Shown here in pieces: positions 1 to 8,380 of a stretch of 15,939 nt of DNA. Under the pieces are notes generated by a model that was given only the letters and a program-made list of their open reading frames with translations, did not search any database and had not been told where the DNA came from. This stretch comes from Planctomycetaceae bacterium (GTDB lineage: Bacteria; Planctomycetota; Planctomycetia; Planctomycetales; Planctomycetaceae). The translations under genes were made by a program, and so were the position numbers. The stretch covers positions 1-15,939 of the forward strand of contig JAGQQT010000026.1 of NCBI GenBank assembly GCA_020426065.1. Direction: 5' to 3'. Numbering within the stretch: position 1 is the first letter of the stretch; every line of letters starts with the position of its first letter.

Positions 1-28
1 GTGCAATCGGCCGCTCTGCCACCTCTCC
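1..28 (-). tRNA. tRNA-Ser, 5' part only (cut by window edge)
   Basis: Read on the minus strand, the first 28 bases form the 5' end of a tRNA. There is a 7-base acceptor strand GGAGAGG, then T8 and G9, then a D-arm in which GCA pairs with TGC around the loop GAGCGGCCGAT. The 3-pair D-stem and this D-loop are typical of class II serine tRNAs and do not fit the usual leucine D-arm. The anticodon arm, variable arm and 3' half lie outside the window, so the anticodon and the isotype are not directly proven. Confidence 0.8.
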
Positions 29-37
29 GGTGGGGGA

Positions 38-67
38 ATAGTAGACAGTGCAGACCTGATGATGCAA
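38..67 (-). promoter_or_regulatory. Possible sigma70-type promoter for the tRNA-Ser gene
   Basis: On the minus strand a TTGCAT box (62-67) is followed after 18 bases by TACTAT (38-43). The second box ends 9 bases before the first base of the tRNA, so transcription would begin just upstream of the mature 5' end. Each box matches the consensus only partly (about 3/6 and 4/6). The position is the better argument. Confidence 0.35.
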
Positions 68-135
68 GTCTGAACTTCTCCTTCTCTGCCAGAGCAGTCA
101 GGACAGGGATGGTTCGCGAGATTCCGTGCTTATCC

Positions 136-1068
136 TCAAAATTCGCCGAGGACCTGACCATCGCTGATCAAAGACAGGTTTTGCCAGATTTGCCCGGGGA
201 TCACGGTTGGAATGTTGTCTGCAGATTCGATGTTTTCGCTGATAAAACGGACTGAACCATCCGCCAGGACAATATTCAGGCCCCCCTGATGCATGCTGGA
301 ATACGCGTTGCGAGTTGCCAGAGGATCATTTCCACAGCAGGGTTCATCACCGACATAGGCCTTATTCGGAGGGTGTCGAGCGTTGCCACGGACACCATTT
401 GTGGTTTCCTTTGATTTTCCAAAGATCGTTCCACCGATCTGACGACGCTGATCTCCAGACGGGATTCCAGAAAACAGGTGACGCTCTCCACAAAGCAGTG
501 TATTGGACAATCCATCGGTGATTTCGTGGAAGGCGATCCTGGTATTCTGATCCCCGATCTCTCCATTCAGGACATAGTTGCTGACCGAATACCATTCCAG
601 ATAGGGATTGAGCGGAACCGTGTTGGGACTGGTTGGGCACTCAAACAACGAGATTCTTTCCTGAAGCAATACCCTGCCCCCCGGCCAGTTTTGTGATGCG
701 GCGTTTGGCATGCGGCAGCCATCCGGATTGAGCTGATCAAACAGTGCTGATTGCTCAACAAAGGGGAGAATCATCGCACCCCAGCCCCAGCAGTAAGATT
801 CCTGATCAGGCAGGAGCGTACCATCTGACATGGTCCCGCACTGCCACTGACCTCCCGGACGGACATCAATGAAACCCGGGGGCAACACTCGATACACATC
901 ATGATAATTGTGCAGAGCCAGACCAATCTGCTTCAAGTTGTTTTTACAGCTGGCCCTGCGGGCGGCCTCGCGTGCCTGCTGCACTGCTGGAAGTAGTAGA
1001 GCGACCAACGTGCTGATGATCGCGATGACGACCAGCAGCTCGACTAATGTAAATCCGGAATTGCGCAT
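136..1068 (-). CDS. DUF1559 domain protein with type IV pilin-like N-terminus
   Basis: The 310-residue protein begins with a class III (prepilin) leader. A short basic stretch ends at Gly5, followed by FTLVE with the conserved Glu at +5 and a hydrophobic helix to about residue 27. The next segment, LLPAVQQAREAARR with NNLKQIGLALHNYHD after it, is the signature of planctomycete DUF1559 proteins. The C-terminus has the family's H-x9-DG motif (His260, Asp270-Gly271). Such proteins are expected to be processed by prepilin peptidase and displayed as pseudopilin-like envelope proteins. Planctomycetes carry many paralogues and their exact role is not established. I chose the ATG at 1068 because AGGA lies 6 bases upstream and this gives the normal family N-terminus. 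The longer reading from 1176 adds 36 residues before the leader and would bury the prepilin site. Family assignment is very secure; function is not known. Confidence 0.93.
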   Translation of the reverse strand: MRNSGFTLVELLVVIAIISTLVALLLPAVQQAREAARRASCKNNLKQIGLALHNYHDVYRVLPPGFIDVRPGGQWQCGTMSDGTLLPDQESYCWGWGAMILPFVEQSALFDQLNPDGCRMPNAASQNWPGGRVLLQERISLFECPTSPNTVPLNPYLEWYSVSNYVLNGEIGDQNTRIAFHEITDGLSNTLLCGERHLFSGIPSGDQRRQIGGTIFGKSKETTNGVRGNARHPPNKAYVGDEPCCGNDPLATRNAYSSMHQGGLNIVLADGSVRFISENIESADNIPTVIPGQIWQNLSLISDGQVLGEF

Positions 1069-1433
1069 TCCGATTCCTGAGGGATACATGTTCATAACTG
1101 TATCTATAAGACACCGATTCCCCAGGTGCCAGCGAAGTAAGAGAATTTTCTGAGATGAGATATAAATCTTGTCCAAATCTGATTCCTTACCTGATTTGGG
1201 ATTCTGATTACGACGTTTACAAGGGATAGACCGGGATTCCTGATCGTGTGTTAAATATCAATTCCAGCGAATACGAAAGGTAAAGCCGAACCAGAAACCT
1301 GTTCACGTTGAAAAAATGCGGCAGCCTGTGTGGAGAGAAAGCTACGTTTACAAAGCAGAAATCCCGTTTCGCATTACGGAGATAGATGCCAGGCGATCTC
1401 AGAAGATTCTAAACACACCAGGAATGACTGAAC
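1069..1433. other. Divergent intergenic region, no gene seen
   Basis: This 365-base gap separates the minus-strand DUF1559 gene from the plus-strand epimerase gene, so it should hold promoters in both directions. I see no convincing reading frame and no RNA gene. A TATAGA box on the minus strand, about 40 bases before the DUF1559 start, and a TTGAAA on the plus strand near 1308 are the best promoter fragments. Neither has a good partner box at proper spacing. Confidence 0.5.
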
Positions 1434-2387
1434 ATGGGACACTATCTTGTTACCGGGGGAGCCGGATTTATTGCATCACATATAGCTGACCGCCTGGTCC
1501 GGGAAGGTCATCAGGTTCGGATTTTCGATAACCTGAGCACAGGACATCGTCGTAACCTGGAAGCAATTGGCGGATCTTTCGAATTCATTGAAGGAGATGT
1601 CCGCGATCAGAGTGCCGTTCGGGCTGCTGCTCAGGATTGCGAAGTGATCTTCCATCAGGCTGCCCTGGCTTCCGTTCCTCTCAGTATTAAAGATCCAGTC
1701 CAGGTTCACGATGTTTGTGCAACAGGAACACTGAATGTCCTGACGGCTGCCCGGGATCAGGGTGTGCGTCGGGTGGTCTATGCTGCCTCCAGCAGTGCTT
1801 ACGGCGACCGGCCGGAAATGCCCAAACGGGAATCGCATACACTGCAGACACTCTCCCCTTACGCCGCTGCCAAGCTGGCCGGTGAGTTTTACTGTGAATC
1901 CTTTGCACACTGTTACGACGTCGAAACCGTTCGGCTGCGATACTTCAACGTGTTTGGCCCCCGCCAGGATCCAAAGAGTCCCTATTCGGCTGTGATTCCA
2001 CTGTTTGTCACGGCCCTGCTGGAAGGCCGCACACCCACCATTTTTGGAGATGGCAGCCAGTCACGTGATTTTGTTTACGTCGGGAATGTGGTGCAGGCCA
2101 ATCTGAAAGCCGCCTTCACTCCAGATGTTTCTTCACGAGTTTATAACGTCGCTTCCGGTGAGCGGGTTGGCGTGGCAGAAATGCTGAAGCAAATCTGCGA
2201 CATCCTTGATGTTCCGTTTGCCCCAGAATTCGCACCTCCCCGCGTGGGCGATGTCCTGCATTCTTGGGCTGACATTTCAGAAACACAGCGGGACCTGGGA
2301 TATGCTCCGGAAATTTCATTTTTCGAAGCCTTGAAAATTACCGTCGAAGCCTATCGGGATTCCCTTTCCAGCAATTGCCTGGTTTAG
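1434..2387 (+). CDS. NDP-sugar epimerase/dehydratase (extended SDR, UDP-sugar 4-epimerase-like)
   Basis: This 317-residue cytoplasmic enzyme is an extended short-chain dehydrogenase. It probably interconverts a nucleotide sugar (4-epimerisation or dehydration) with bound NAD. The N-terminal Rossmann motif [10 protein letters not shown] (residues 7-16) is followed by Asp32 at the end of the second strand, as in NAD-preferring members. The catalytic set is visible: the Ser run at 119-121 and Tyr143-x3-Lys147 in [19 protein letters not shown] (169-180) and [12 protein letters not shown] (205-216) are substrate-side motifs typical of UDP-GlcNAc/UDP-Glc 4-epimerases of the WbpP/GalE group. The third Gly of the usual GxxGxxG is Ala14, which is tolerated in the family. 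AGGA sits 10 bases before the ATG. The Wzc-like gene starts 60 bases downstream on the same strand, which suggests a role in exopolysaccharide precursor supply. Exact sugar specificity cannot be assigned. Confidence 0.87.
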   Translation: MGHYLVTGGAGFIASHIADRLVREGHQVRIFDNLSTGHRRNLEAIGGSFEFIEGDVRDQSAVRAAAQDCEVIFHQAALASVPLSIKDPVQVHDVCATGTLNVLTAARDQGVRRVVYAASSSAYGDRPEMPKRESHTLQTLSPYAAAKLAGEFYCESFAHCYDVETVRLRYFNVFGPRQDPKSPYSAVIPLFVTALLEGRTPTIFGDGSQSRDFVYVGNVVQANLKAAFTPDVSSRVYNVASGERVGVAEMLKQICDILDVPFAPEFAPPRVGDVLHSWADISETQRDLGYAPEISFFEALKITVEAYRDSLSSNCLV

Positions 2388-2447
2388 TCGAAGCCCTCCG
2401 GCATTGTGATGATGAACTGAATACAACTCTTGTCCTCTTCAAAGAGA

Positions 2448-4793
2448 ATGACCGTGAAGAATCCAAAGCAACTGAGCAAAGATCAAATGGACGTCATGCC
2501 GATTCACCCGCTCATCAAGGCGGAAGAACCGGCGATTGATCTGGTTCAACTGGCGTTGAAAAATGTTGTCCTGCTCGGAATTGCCGCCGCAGCCGGGATT
2601 GGTCTGGGCATGATGGCCTACAAATTCCTGGGCCCGAAGTACGCCGCTCATTCCCAGATTCTGGTCAAGCTGAAAAATCCGGTTCAGATCCGTGATGACG
2701 GGAACCGGATTGTGGTCGGGGAACGGAGTGCGCACGTCGAAATCATTCGCAGCCCGAAGGTTGTTGAGCGCGCTGTCCGGGACAGCAATCTCGGTGAACT
2801 GAAAACCCTGAGCGGAAGTGATGAGCCGGCTCAGGACATTATCGATGGACTCAAAATCACCCGAACCGCTGGTGAAGATCATCACCAGTTAAACATTCTG
2901 GACCTTTCTTACACATCCAAAAATGCCCGGGATGCGACACTGATTCTCAATGGAGTCATCAAGGCTTATGATGAGTATCTGAAAGAAGATGCTCAGAAGA
3001 ATCATCGTGAATTGCAGACCCTGCTGCAGCAGATCAATGATGATCTGGCTCCCCGCCTGGCAGCGATCACTGCTGAATATCAGAAATTCCGCAAGGAAGC
3101 CCCTCTGCTCTGGAAAGCGCCTCCGGGTGCTGAAAAAGGCCCCAAGGATGTGACCAACATCCATCACCAGCGGGTCGATGCGATTGCAGCGGAACGAGTC
3201 AGAGTGGAGCTCTCTTATGAAGAGATCTCATCCCGCCTGAAAACAATTCGGGACGCGATGGAACGGGGAGAATCTCGTGAAGCACTCGAACTGCTCGTCA
3301 AAACGTTTCTGCAGAAAGATCAGCAGTCCAGCACGCAGACCGTTGTGGCTGGTGCATCGGAACGTCAACGGCTCGACTCTCAGCTGATTCCCCTGCTGCT
3401 GGAAGAGCAGACCCTCTTGAAGCGATTCAATTCAGATCATCCGGATGTGATCAACGTCCGGAAACGGGTTGATCTTGTCAAATCCTATTATCGTCAGCTC
3501 GGTGTGGAACTTCCCACAGTGGCAACGAAAATCGATCCATTGAGCGGAAAAACCGAGCTCGTTTACGGTGCTGATCCGATCACCTCCTACGTTATCGCCC
3601 TGGGGCAGCAGAAGAACGAACTGCAGAACCGGCTCAATGAACTGGAAAAACTGTATCAGCGTTCCGCCGATCAGGCAAAATCATTTGCGGAATATGAAGC
3701 CAAAGACCAGTTGCTCAGCGATGAACTGCAAAGAATCAAATCTCTCCACGATATTGTAGCCAATCGCATCGAAGTGTTGAGCCTAGCTCCAGATGAAGGT
3801 TATCAGCTGCAGCAAATCTCCCCGAGTCGGGCTGATCGGGACGTGAAGCACATCCTCAAGATTTTCGGAGGATGCCTGGTCATGTCACTGCTGACTACCT
3901 ATGGCCTGCTGTTCCTGCGAGAGCTGCGAGATACTTCTCTGAAGTCACTGAAGGACCTGCAGAACCTGACAGACATCCCAATCGTGGGAACATTGCCTTC
4001 GGTCGGCAATCCTCAACGTCATCTGGGTGCTGCCCGCGAAACCGGACTGGCTCCGATGCTGTATTACTATCACGATCCAGGTTCTCCAGAAGCAGAAGCC
4101 TGTCGTTCTGTGCGTGCCACCTTCTTCGTGCGGGCAGGAGACTCCAAAGCTCACATCATTCAGTTCACCAGTTCGGAACCAGGTGATGGAAAAACAACAA
4201 CCATTTCCAACCTGGCGATCTCGATTGCCCAGGCAGGCAAGAAAGTCCTGCTGGTCGATGCCGATTTGCGTCGTCCGATGATCCATCATCTGTTCGGCCT
4301 CCGCGAGGAGATTGGACTGGCAGAATGCCTGCAAGGTGAAATCGAACTCCAGAATGCCATCCAGCGGACTCACATCGACAACCTGTCCATCCTGACAGCA
4401 GGATCGATTCCCGCCAAACCGGCAGAATTGTTGTCCTCATCCCGACTGCACTATCTGTTTGGAGAAGCAAAGCGGGAATTTGATTATGTGCTGGTGGACT
4501 CTCCGCCGGTACTGGCCGTAAGTGATCCCTGCATCACTGCTCAGAGCGTAGATGGGGTGATGATGGTCGTCCGCATGAACAAAAATCGACGCCCCTCTGT
4601 CAAACGGGCTCTCGAGATCTTTGAAAATCATGAAATGGTCCTTCTGGGCGTAGTCGCTAACGGCATGCTTGATGACTCTCGCGAGTATCAGTATCGCGGT
4701 GGTTATTCAGGAGGCTACTACAAATCCGGGAACAGGAATCCACCTGCACCGCCTGTAGTCGAACCACCAGCAAATCAGCTGACTTACAGTTGA
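2448..4793 (+). CDS. Wzc-like polysaccharide co-polymerase with C-terminal tyrosine autokinase
   Basis: This 781-residue inner-membrane protein should control chain length and export of a surface polysaccharide. Residue numbers are from the ATG at 2448. The first membrane helix lies at about 38-60. It is followed by a Wzz-type periplasmic domain with long helical, coiled-coil-prone stretches (about 180-210 and 380-445), and the second helix is at about 469-491. The cytoplasmic kinase has Walker [11 protein letters not shown] (Lys582), Walker A' [11 protein letters not shown] (Asp604, Asp606) and Walker B VLVDSPP (Asp684). The tail has a tyrosine cluster (Tyr747, 749, 753, 757, 758 and the penultimate residues), the usual autophosphorylation zone of BY-kinases. 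Both parts are in one chain, as in proteobacterial Wzc and unlike split CpsC/CpsD. A TTG at 2430 would add 6 residues; neither start has a convincing ribosome binding site. It is probably cotranscribed with the upstream epimerase gene. No polymerase, flippase or glycosyltransferase gene is present in the window. Confidence 0.92.
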   Translation: MTVKNPKQLSKDQMDVMPIHPLIKAEEPAIDLVQLALKNVVLLGIAAAAGIGLGMMAYKFLGPKYAAHSQILVKLKNPVQIRDDGNRIVVGERSAHVEIIRSPKVVERAVRDSNLGELKTLSGSDEPAQDIIDGLKITRTAGEDHHQLNILDLSYTSKNARDATLILNGVIKAYDEYLKEDAQKNHRELQTLLQQINDDLAPRLAAITAEYQKFRKEAPLLWKAPPGAEKGPKDVTNIHHQRVDAIAAERVRVELSYEEISSRLKTIRDAMERGESREALELLVKTFLQKDQQSSTQTVVAGASERQRLDSQLIPLLLEEQTLLKRFNSDHPDVINVRKRVDLVKSYYRQLGVELPTVATKIDPLSGKTELVYGADPITSYVIALGQQKNELQNRLNELEKLYQRSADQAKSFAEYEAKDQLLSDELQRIKSLHDIVANRIEVLSLAPDEGYQLQQISPSRADRDVKHILKIFGGCLVMSLLTTYGLLFLRELRDTSLKSLKDLQNLTDIPIVGTLPSVGNPQRHLGAARETGLAPMLYYYHDPGSPEAEACRSVRATFFVRAGDSKAHIIQFTSSEPGDGKTTTISNLAISIAQAGKKVLLVDADLRRPMIHHLFGLREEIGLAECLQGEIELQNAIQRTHIDNLSILTAGSIPAKPAELLSSSRLHYLFGEAKREFDYVLVDSPPVLAVSDPCITAQSVDGVMMVVRMNKNRRPSVKRALEIFENHEMVLLGVVANGMLDDSREYQYRGGYSGGYYKSGNRNPPAPPVVEPPANQLTYS

Positions 4794-4812
4794 GCAGGAT
4801 TCGAACAACCGA

Positions 4813-4836
4813 TCAGGGAGTTTCCGTAAACTCTGA
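4813..4836 (+). terminator. Stem-loop just after the Wzc-like gene, weak terminator candidate
   Basis: About 20 bases after the stop codon, GAGTTT and AAACTC form a perfect 6-pair stem around the loop CCGT. A further TCA/TGA pairing lies outside a 2-base bulge. No run of T follows, so it would be a poor intrinsic terminator. It could instead protect the 3' end of the mRNA. The following gene has its own promoter, which fits a transcript ending here. Confidence 0.35.
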
Positions 4837-4905
4837 CGATCAAAACAACTGATTCCCCACCCGTCCTGCAGAAGTTCTGATTCGCTCGACGTGGTGGGTT
4901 TCGGT

Positions 4906-4935
4906 TTGACAGACTCTCCCCGGCAGAGGCATAAT
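4906..4935 (+). promoter_or_regulatory. Sigma70-type promoter for the GNAT gene
   Basis: A perfect TTGACA (4906-4911) is separated by 18 bases from CATAAT (4930-4935), a 5/6 match to the -10 consensus. It is the best promoter I can see in the window. Transcription would start near 4942, leaving a leader of about 65 bases before the acetyltransferase ATG at 5007. Confidence 0.72.
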
Positions 4936-5006
4936 TCCATTGCTGGTGGAAGGGTGGAATCTTCTCCCGAAGGTAAAGATTCTCTCATGTAATAAAGGCT
5001 GCCGAG

Positions 5007-5573
5007 ATGACCGAACGCTACTTCAAGCGTTACCGGATGGAATTTGATCTGAGAGAATCTTCGATTCCGGAAGGCCCTTTGCCCGAAGGATTCGAATGGA
5101 TTCCCTGGGATCCCGCTCTGCTCGAAGCCCATGCGATCACGAAGGCGGAATGCTTTGCCGGGGAAACTGATTCGATTCTCTTTCCCTGCCTGAGTCATGT
5201 TTCGAGTTGCCGTCGACTGATGACTGATATCAGCAGCCAGTCCAACTTTCTCCCCGAAGCTACCTGGCTGATTCAGCACCCAAATCAGTTGGCAGATCAA
5301 CCGTATTGCGGCACCATTCAGGGAATGCGCCGGGCCTGCCGCCTGGGAGCGGTGCAGAATGTGGGAGTCACTCCGGAATATCGCGGGCTGGGTCTGGGCA
5401 CTGCACTGGTCTGTCAGGCACTACGGGGTTATGCCGAAGCAGGGATGCACCGTGTCTATCTTGATGTGACCGCATCGAATCTGGTCGCAGTTACGCTGTA
5501 TCACAAAATCGGATTCCGGATTCGTAATACGTCCTATCTGGCCGCCGCTCCTCAGCCAATTGAACTCTCCTGA
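5007..5573 (+). CDS. GNAT-family N-acetyltransferase
   Basis: This 188-residue cytoplasmic protein should transfer an acetyl group from acetyl-CoA to an unknown amine. The C-terminal half holds the GNAT core. NVGVTPEYRGLGLGTAL (118-134) is motif A, with Arg126-Gly-Leu-Gly-Leu-Gly131 as the pyrophosphate-binding loop. It is followed by a helix, then VYLDVTASN (150-158) and LYHKIGFR (164-171), with Tyr165 where the general-acid tyrosine usually lies. The N-terminal 110 residues are poorly conserved to the eye and probably form the substrate side. AAAGG lies about 8 bases before the ATG, and a strong promoter lies 72 bases further up. The gene seems to be a single transcription unit between the polysaccharide pair and a lipoprotein gene, so context gives little hint of the substrate. 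Confidence 0.88.
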   Translation: MTERYFKRYRMEFDLRESSIPEGPLPEGFEWIPWDPALLEAHAITKAECFAGETDSILFPCLSHVSSCRRLMTDISSQSNFLPEATWLIQHPNQLADQPYCGTIQGMRRACRLGAVQNVGVTPEYRGLGLGTALVCQALRGYAEAGMHRVYLDVTASNLVAVTLYHKIGFRIRNTSYLAAAPQPIELS

Positions 5574-5589
5574 CTCCTTTTCTAACAGC

Positions 5590-5621
5590 CAGTCGATTGT
5601 CATTTTTACAGGAATCGACTG
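5590..5621. repeat. 9-base inverted repeat between the GNAT and lipoprotein genes
   Basis: CAGTCGATT (5590-5598) and AATCGACTG (5613-5621) are perfect reverse complements around a 14-base loop containing five T. The element begins 17 bases after the GNAT stop codon. There is no T tract after the stem on either strand, so a classical terminator is not supported. It could be an mRNA 3' structure or a protein-binding site. Confidence 0.5.
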
Positions 5622-5812
5622 CTCTGGCTCCACCAGACCGGGAATTTCAGCTGACCTTGATCTTTCATGCTGGATCGGGGTACGTTTCGTTCCCCTTCAA
5701 GTCCTCTCCCCACCGAATTCGAATCCTTTCCCCCATCCGAGCCACTCATCCTGAATCCATCCGGATCGCGATTCGATTTCTGACTTCACCATTCCCCGAT
5801 GGTTTCCGAAGT

Positions 5813-7228
5813 ATGAACCGACTTTCACGACATCTGCTGTTTGCAAGCTGCTTTGCCGCAGGTGCCTGTGGCATGTTGTCTGGTTGCAGTTCAACCGCCT
5901 CAACGTTTTCCTTTTCCCACTGGCCCTGGGACAAGCAGGAAAAAAACGAGCTGGACGAAAATCAGGACAGCAATCCGTTTCGGCAAACCGCCCTGAAAAA
6001 ACAGAACTCCGTTGATCCGGTTTCCCAGAGCAACTCGAATGAACTGCAGACACCTCCATTCGATGCGGCCACCATGATGCTGATCGAAACCGAATTCAAA
6101 GATGCAACCGTTGAAGAACGGAAACGCTGGTATGAGGAATTACGCCAGGTTCCTCCAGAAATGGTTCCTCGTCTCATTCGGGCGCGACGGCTCGCAATGC
6201 AGTACGAAGACATGGACAAAGTGGCTCAAGCTGCCACGCGAACTCCCTCCAGTGCAGCTGATTCCATGCCGGTGATCACCAATCACCAGCAATCAGCCCT
6301 CCAGAGCACAACCTCTGCTCAAACTACAGCAACCGGGAATCCGACTCAGCCTGCAGTTCCCGTCCATGAACTCAAACCTGGTGACACCATGCCCGCCCTG
6401 GCTGAACACTCAGGCAGTCAGCCAGAGTTGATTGAACAGACTGGCCTGTCTACCGGCGGCAAAACACTCAAGCCCCAGCCGGGCAAAATCATTTCTCCGG
6501 AAGAACGCTATCAGACGGCATTGAAGGAACTGATCACACTCTCTGAGCAAAATCTGCCCAACGTTTCTGAAGGCAGTGGATCAACAGTTTCCCTCGAGGA
6601 TCTGCGGGAGCACATTAATCTCCGCATGCTGTACCTGATGTCTCATCAGGAAGAAAGAAGCCTGGAAGCTGTTCCGGGGCTCAGCCATACAGAACAGGAA
6701 TTCTGGCAGAAGACCTTCTGGGGACTCTCCAATTACTTTGACCAGAACTCTATTCCCGATCAGCACGACCGGGCGACACACACAGTCTCTCAGCTCTCAG
6801 ATGCCATTGATCATCTGCGTGATCGGGCTCATCTGGAAATCCGGAACGTAACCTTCTCCAAAGGCATCCACGGGTTCGGAAATTACGATCGATTCGATAA
6901 GGACGAATTCCGTCCCGGACAACCCGTGCTGGTTTATGCGGAAATGCAGAACTTCTACAGCGAGCTGACCTCAGAAGGCATGCACAAGACCGTTCTCAAA
7001 TCGACCGTCGAAATCCACCGCGCCGGTTCTCAACCCGGGTTGATTACCTCCCAGGAATACGCCCCCACGGAAGACTATTGCCGCACCCGTCGGCATGACT
7101 ATTTCCACAGCTACAAAATCAACCTTCCCCCCGAGCTGACCGTTGGCCCCTATGTTCTCAAGCTGATTGTCGAAGATCAGCTCAGTAACAAGGTCGCAAC
7201 TTACACAATCAACTTCATGGTCATATGA
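5813..7228 (+). CDS. Lipoprotein of unknown function
   Basis: I do not recognise the family. From the ATG at 5813 the product has 471 residues and a lipoprotein signal peptide: basic start, hydrophobic stretch and lipobox LSGC with acceptor Cys25. The mature N-terminus is polar (25-80). A predicted-helical stretch (85-138, including WYEELRQVPPEMVPRLIRA) is followed by a low-complexity Ser/Thr/Gln/Pro linker (about 140-225). A second helical region runs from about 226 to 340. The last 130 residues (341-471) alternate short hydrophobic strands and turns and look like a beta-sandwich. This includes LEIRNVTFSK, PVLVYAEMQNFYSE and a closing GPYVLKLIVEDQ. A longer frame back to a TTG at 5597 would add 72 residues ahead of the signal peptide and is rejected. 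The product is likely anchored in an envelope membrane. It ends 12 bases from the convergent esterase gene. A structural or surface-binding role is possible but unproven. Confidence 0.82.
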   Translation: MNRLSRHLLFASCFAAGACGMLSGCSSTASTFSFSHWPWDKQEKNELDENQDSNPFRQTALKKQNSVDPVSQSNSNELQTPPFDAATMMLIETEFKDATVEERKRWYEELRQVPPEMVPRLIRARRLAMQYEDMDKVAQAATRTPSSAADSMPVITNHQQSALQSTTSAQTTATGNPTQPAVPVHELKPGDTMPALAEHSGSQPELIEQTGLSTGGKTLKPQPGKIISPEERYQTALKELITLSEQNLPNVSEGSGSTVSLEDLREHINLRMLYLMSHQEERSLEAVPGLSHTEQEFWQKTFWGLSNYFDQNSIPDQHDRATHTVSQLSDAIDHLRDRAHLEIRNVTFSKGIHGFGNYDRFDKDEFRPGQPVLVYAEMQNFYSELTSEGMHKTVLKSTVEIHRAGSQPGLITSQEYAPTEDYCRTRRHDYFHSYKINLPPELTVGPYVLKLIVEDQLSNKVATYTINFMVI

Positions 7229-7240
7229 GCGAGATGCTTC

Positions 7241-8167
7241 TCAGCCTCGACGGGGAATCAGGGAATCGACAAAGCGTCCGGCCTCTTCGATGGCCAGCTT
7301 TCCGGATGAGATTCGGCCCATGAAGTGAATAAACCCATGAATCACCCCCGGGAATTCATGGATCGCCACTTCCCCTCCCGCCTTGCGGAGTGCCAGAGCA
7401 AACTCCTCGCCTTCATCGTGCAGCACATCGCACTCTGCCAGAAAGATAGCCGTCGCGGGAAAGTCCGGACGAGAGGCAGCTTTGGTCGGATTGATCCAGG
7501 GATGAGTCACCGAAAGATCTTCCCCCAGATACTGCTTCCAGAACCACTCCATCGTCTTCCTGGTCAGCCCAAAGCCTTCTGCAAAACGCTCGTAGGAGGA
7601 AGAACTGAAATCTGGCCTGATGACCGGATAAAACAGGACCAGCCCCCGAATATCGATGCCATCCGTCTCGAGGGCCTGCAGCGCCACAGAAATCGCCAGG
7701 TGACCTCCGGCACTGTCTCCGGCCAGGAACAGATTCTCTGGGCAAACACTCAATTCCTCTGCCCGACTGACAATCGAACGCAGAGCGGCAAAACAATCCT
7801 GAGGAGCGATCGGAAAACGATTTTCTGGTGGTCGTCGATAATCGACAGCAATAACCTGACTCATCGATTCCCGGGCCAGCACTCGACACACCTGGTCATG
7901 AGAATCCAGGTCACCCAGCACCCAGCCTCCACCATGAAAATAGACGACGGTAGGAGCAGGATTGTCCAAACCTTCAGGCAGATATCGGCGTATCCGGATC
8001 TCATCATCCAGCACGGCATCCACAGTCTGCATCTCCAGTCGTTCACCCGAATAATCATTCATCAAGGTAAACACTTTGCGGGCGAAATTGAGCGGAAGAT
8101 CGGGCCAGGCCGGGATATCACGCTCTTCCATTTCTTTCAATAACGCCTGTGATTCCTGATCGAGCAC
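7241..8167 (-). CDS. Alpha/beta hydrolase, hormone-sensitive lipase (family IV) esterase
   Basis: This 308-residue, probably cytoplasmic esterase should hydrolyse short-chain carboxylic esters. The HSL-family oxyanion motif HGGGW (His78-Gly81) is followed by the nucleophile elbow GDSAGG with Ser152. The acid is Asp247 in AECDVLHDEG and the base is His277 in VIHGFIHF, completing the triad in normal order and spacing. No signal peptide is visible. I place the start at GTG 8167. AGGAG lies 7 bases upstream (8175-8179), and the resulting length of 308 matches the usual 300-320 residues. The longer ATG readings (8245, 8233, 8218) have no such site and add a stretch without family likeness. It is convergent with the lipoprotein gene and divergent from the cytochrome-type gene, so it looks like a stand-alone unit. 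Substrate unknown. Confidence 0.9.
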   Translation of the reverse strand: MLDQESQALLKEMEERDIPAWPDLPLNFARKVFTLMNDYSGERLEMQTVDAVLDDEIRIRRYLPEGLDNPAPTVVYFHGGGWVLGDLDSHDQVCRVLARESMSQVIAVDYRRPPENRFPIAPQDCFAALRSIVSRAEELSVCPENLFLAGDSAGGHLAISVALQALETDGIDIRGLVLFYPVIRPDFSSSSYERFAEGFGLTRKTMEWFWKQYLGEDLSVTHPWINPTKAASRPDFPATAIFLAECDVLHDEGEEFALALRKAGGEVAIHEFPGVIHGFIHFMGRISSGKLAIEEAGRFVDSLIPRRG

Positions 8168-8174
8168 GTTTACT

Positions 8175-8179
8175 CTCCT
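8175..8179 (-). promoter_or_regulatory. Ribosome binding site deciding the GTG start of the esterase
   Basis: AGGAG on the minus strand, with 7 bases between it and the GTG at 8167, is the strongest Shine-Dalgarno sequence near this gene. It outranks the three upstream in-frame ATG codons. Confidence 0.7.
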
Positions 8180-8304
8180 GCGTTTTCCAATAGTCCAGTG
8201 GTTCACTGATGTTGGCATGCGTAACTGTAACATCAGATTGCACACCTTAAATCGTTGCCGGGAAATCTGAAAGTCGCAGACGCGAAACCAATTGTCGCAC
8301 CTTA

Positions 8305-8332
8305 TTGCATTAGCCTTTGTTTATGTTAACAT
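8305..8332 (+). promoter_or_regulatory. Possible promoter, with palindrome, for the PSCyt1/DUF1501/Gfo operon
   Basis: TTGCAT (8305-8310) and TAACAT (8327-8332) are 16 bases apart, and the ATG of the first operon gene is 48 bases downstream of the second box. The second box overlaps a perfect 10-base palindrome ATGTTAACAT (8323-8332) that could bind a dimeric regulator. Both promoter boxes are imperfect, so this is only the best candidate in the divergent gap 8168-8380. Confidence 0.35.
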
Positions 8333-8380
8333 TTCAATGCCTCAAATGTGCCCTCCAGGTCTCTGCCAACAAGATCCATC

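Noticed and set aside
1..255. 84-codon open frame on the plus strand at the left edge
   Set aside because: It runs over the antisense of the tRNA-Ser 5' end and of the DUF1559 C-terminus and has no domain.
2430..2447. TTG start for the Wzc-like protein, 6 codons upstream of the ATG
   Set aside because: There is no ribosome binding site before the TTG and the added residues carry no feature. The ATG at 2448 is preferred, though its own site is weak.
7325..8143. 272-codon open frame on the plus strand
   Set aside because: It is fully antisense to the esterase, which has a complete HSL motif set and catalytic triad. The antisense translation shows no family motif and is rich in His, Arg and Gln, as shadow frames usually are.
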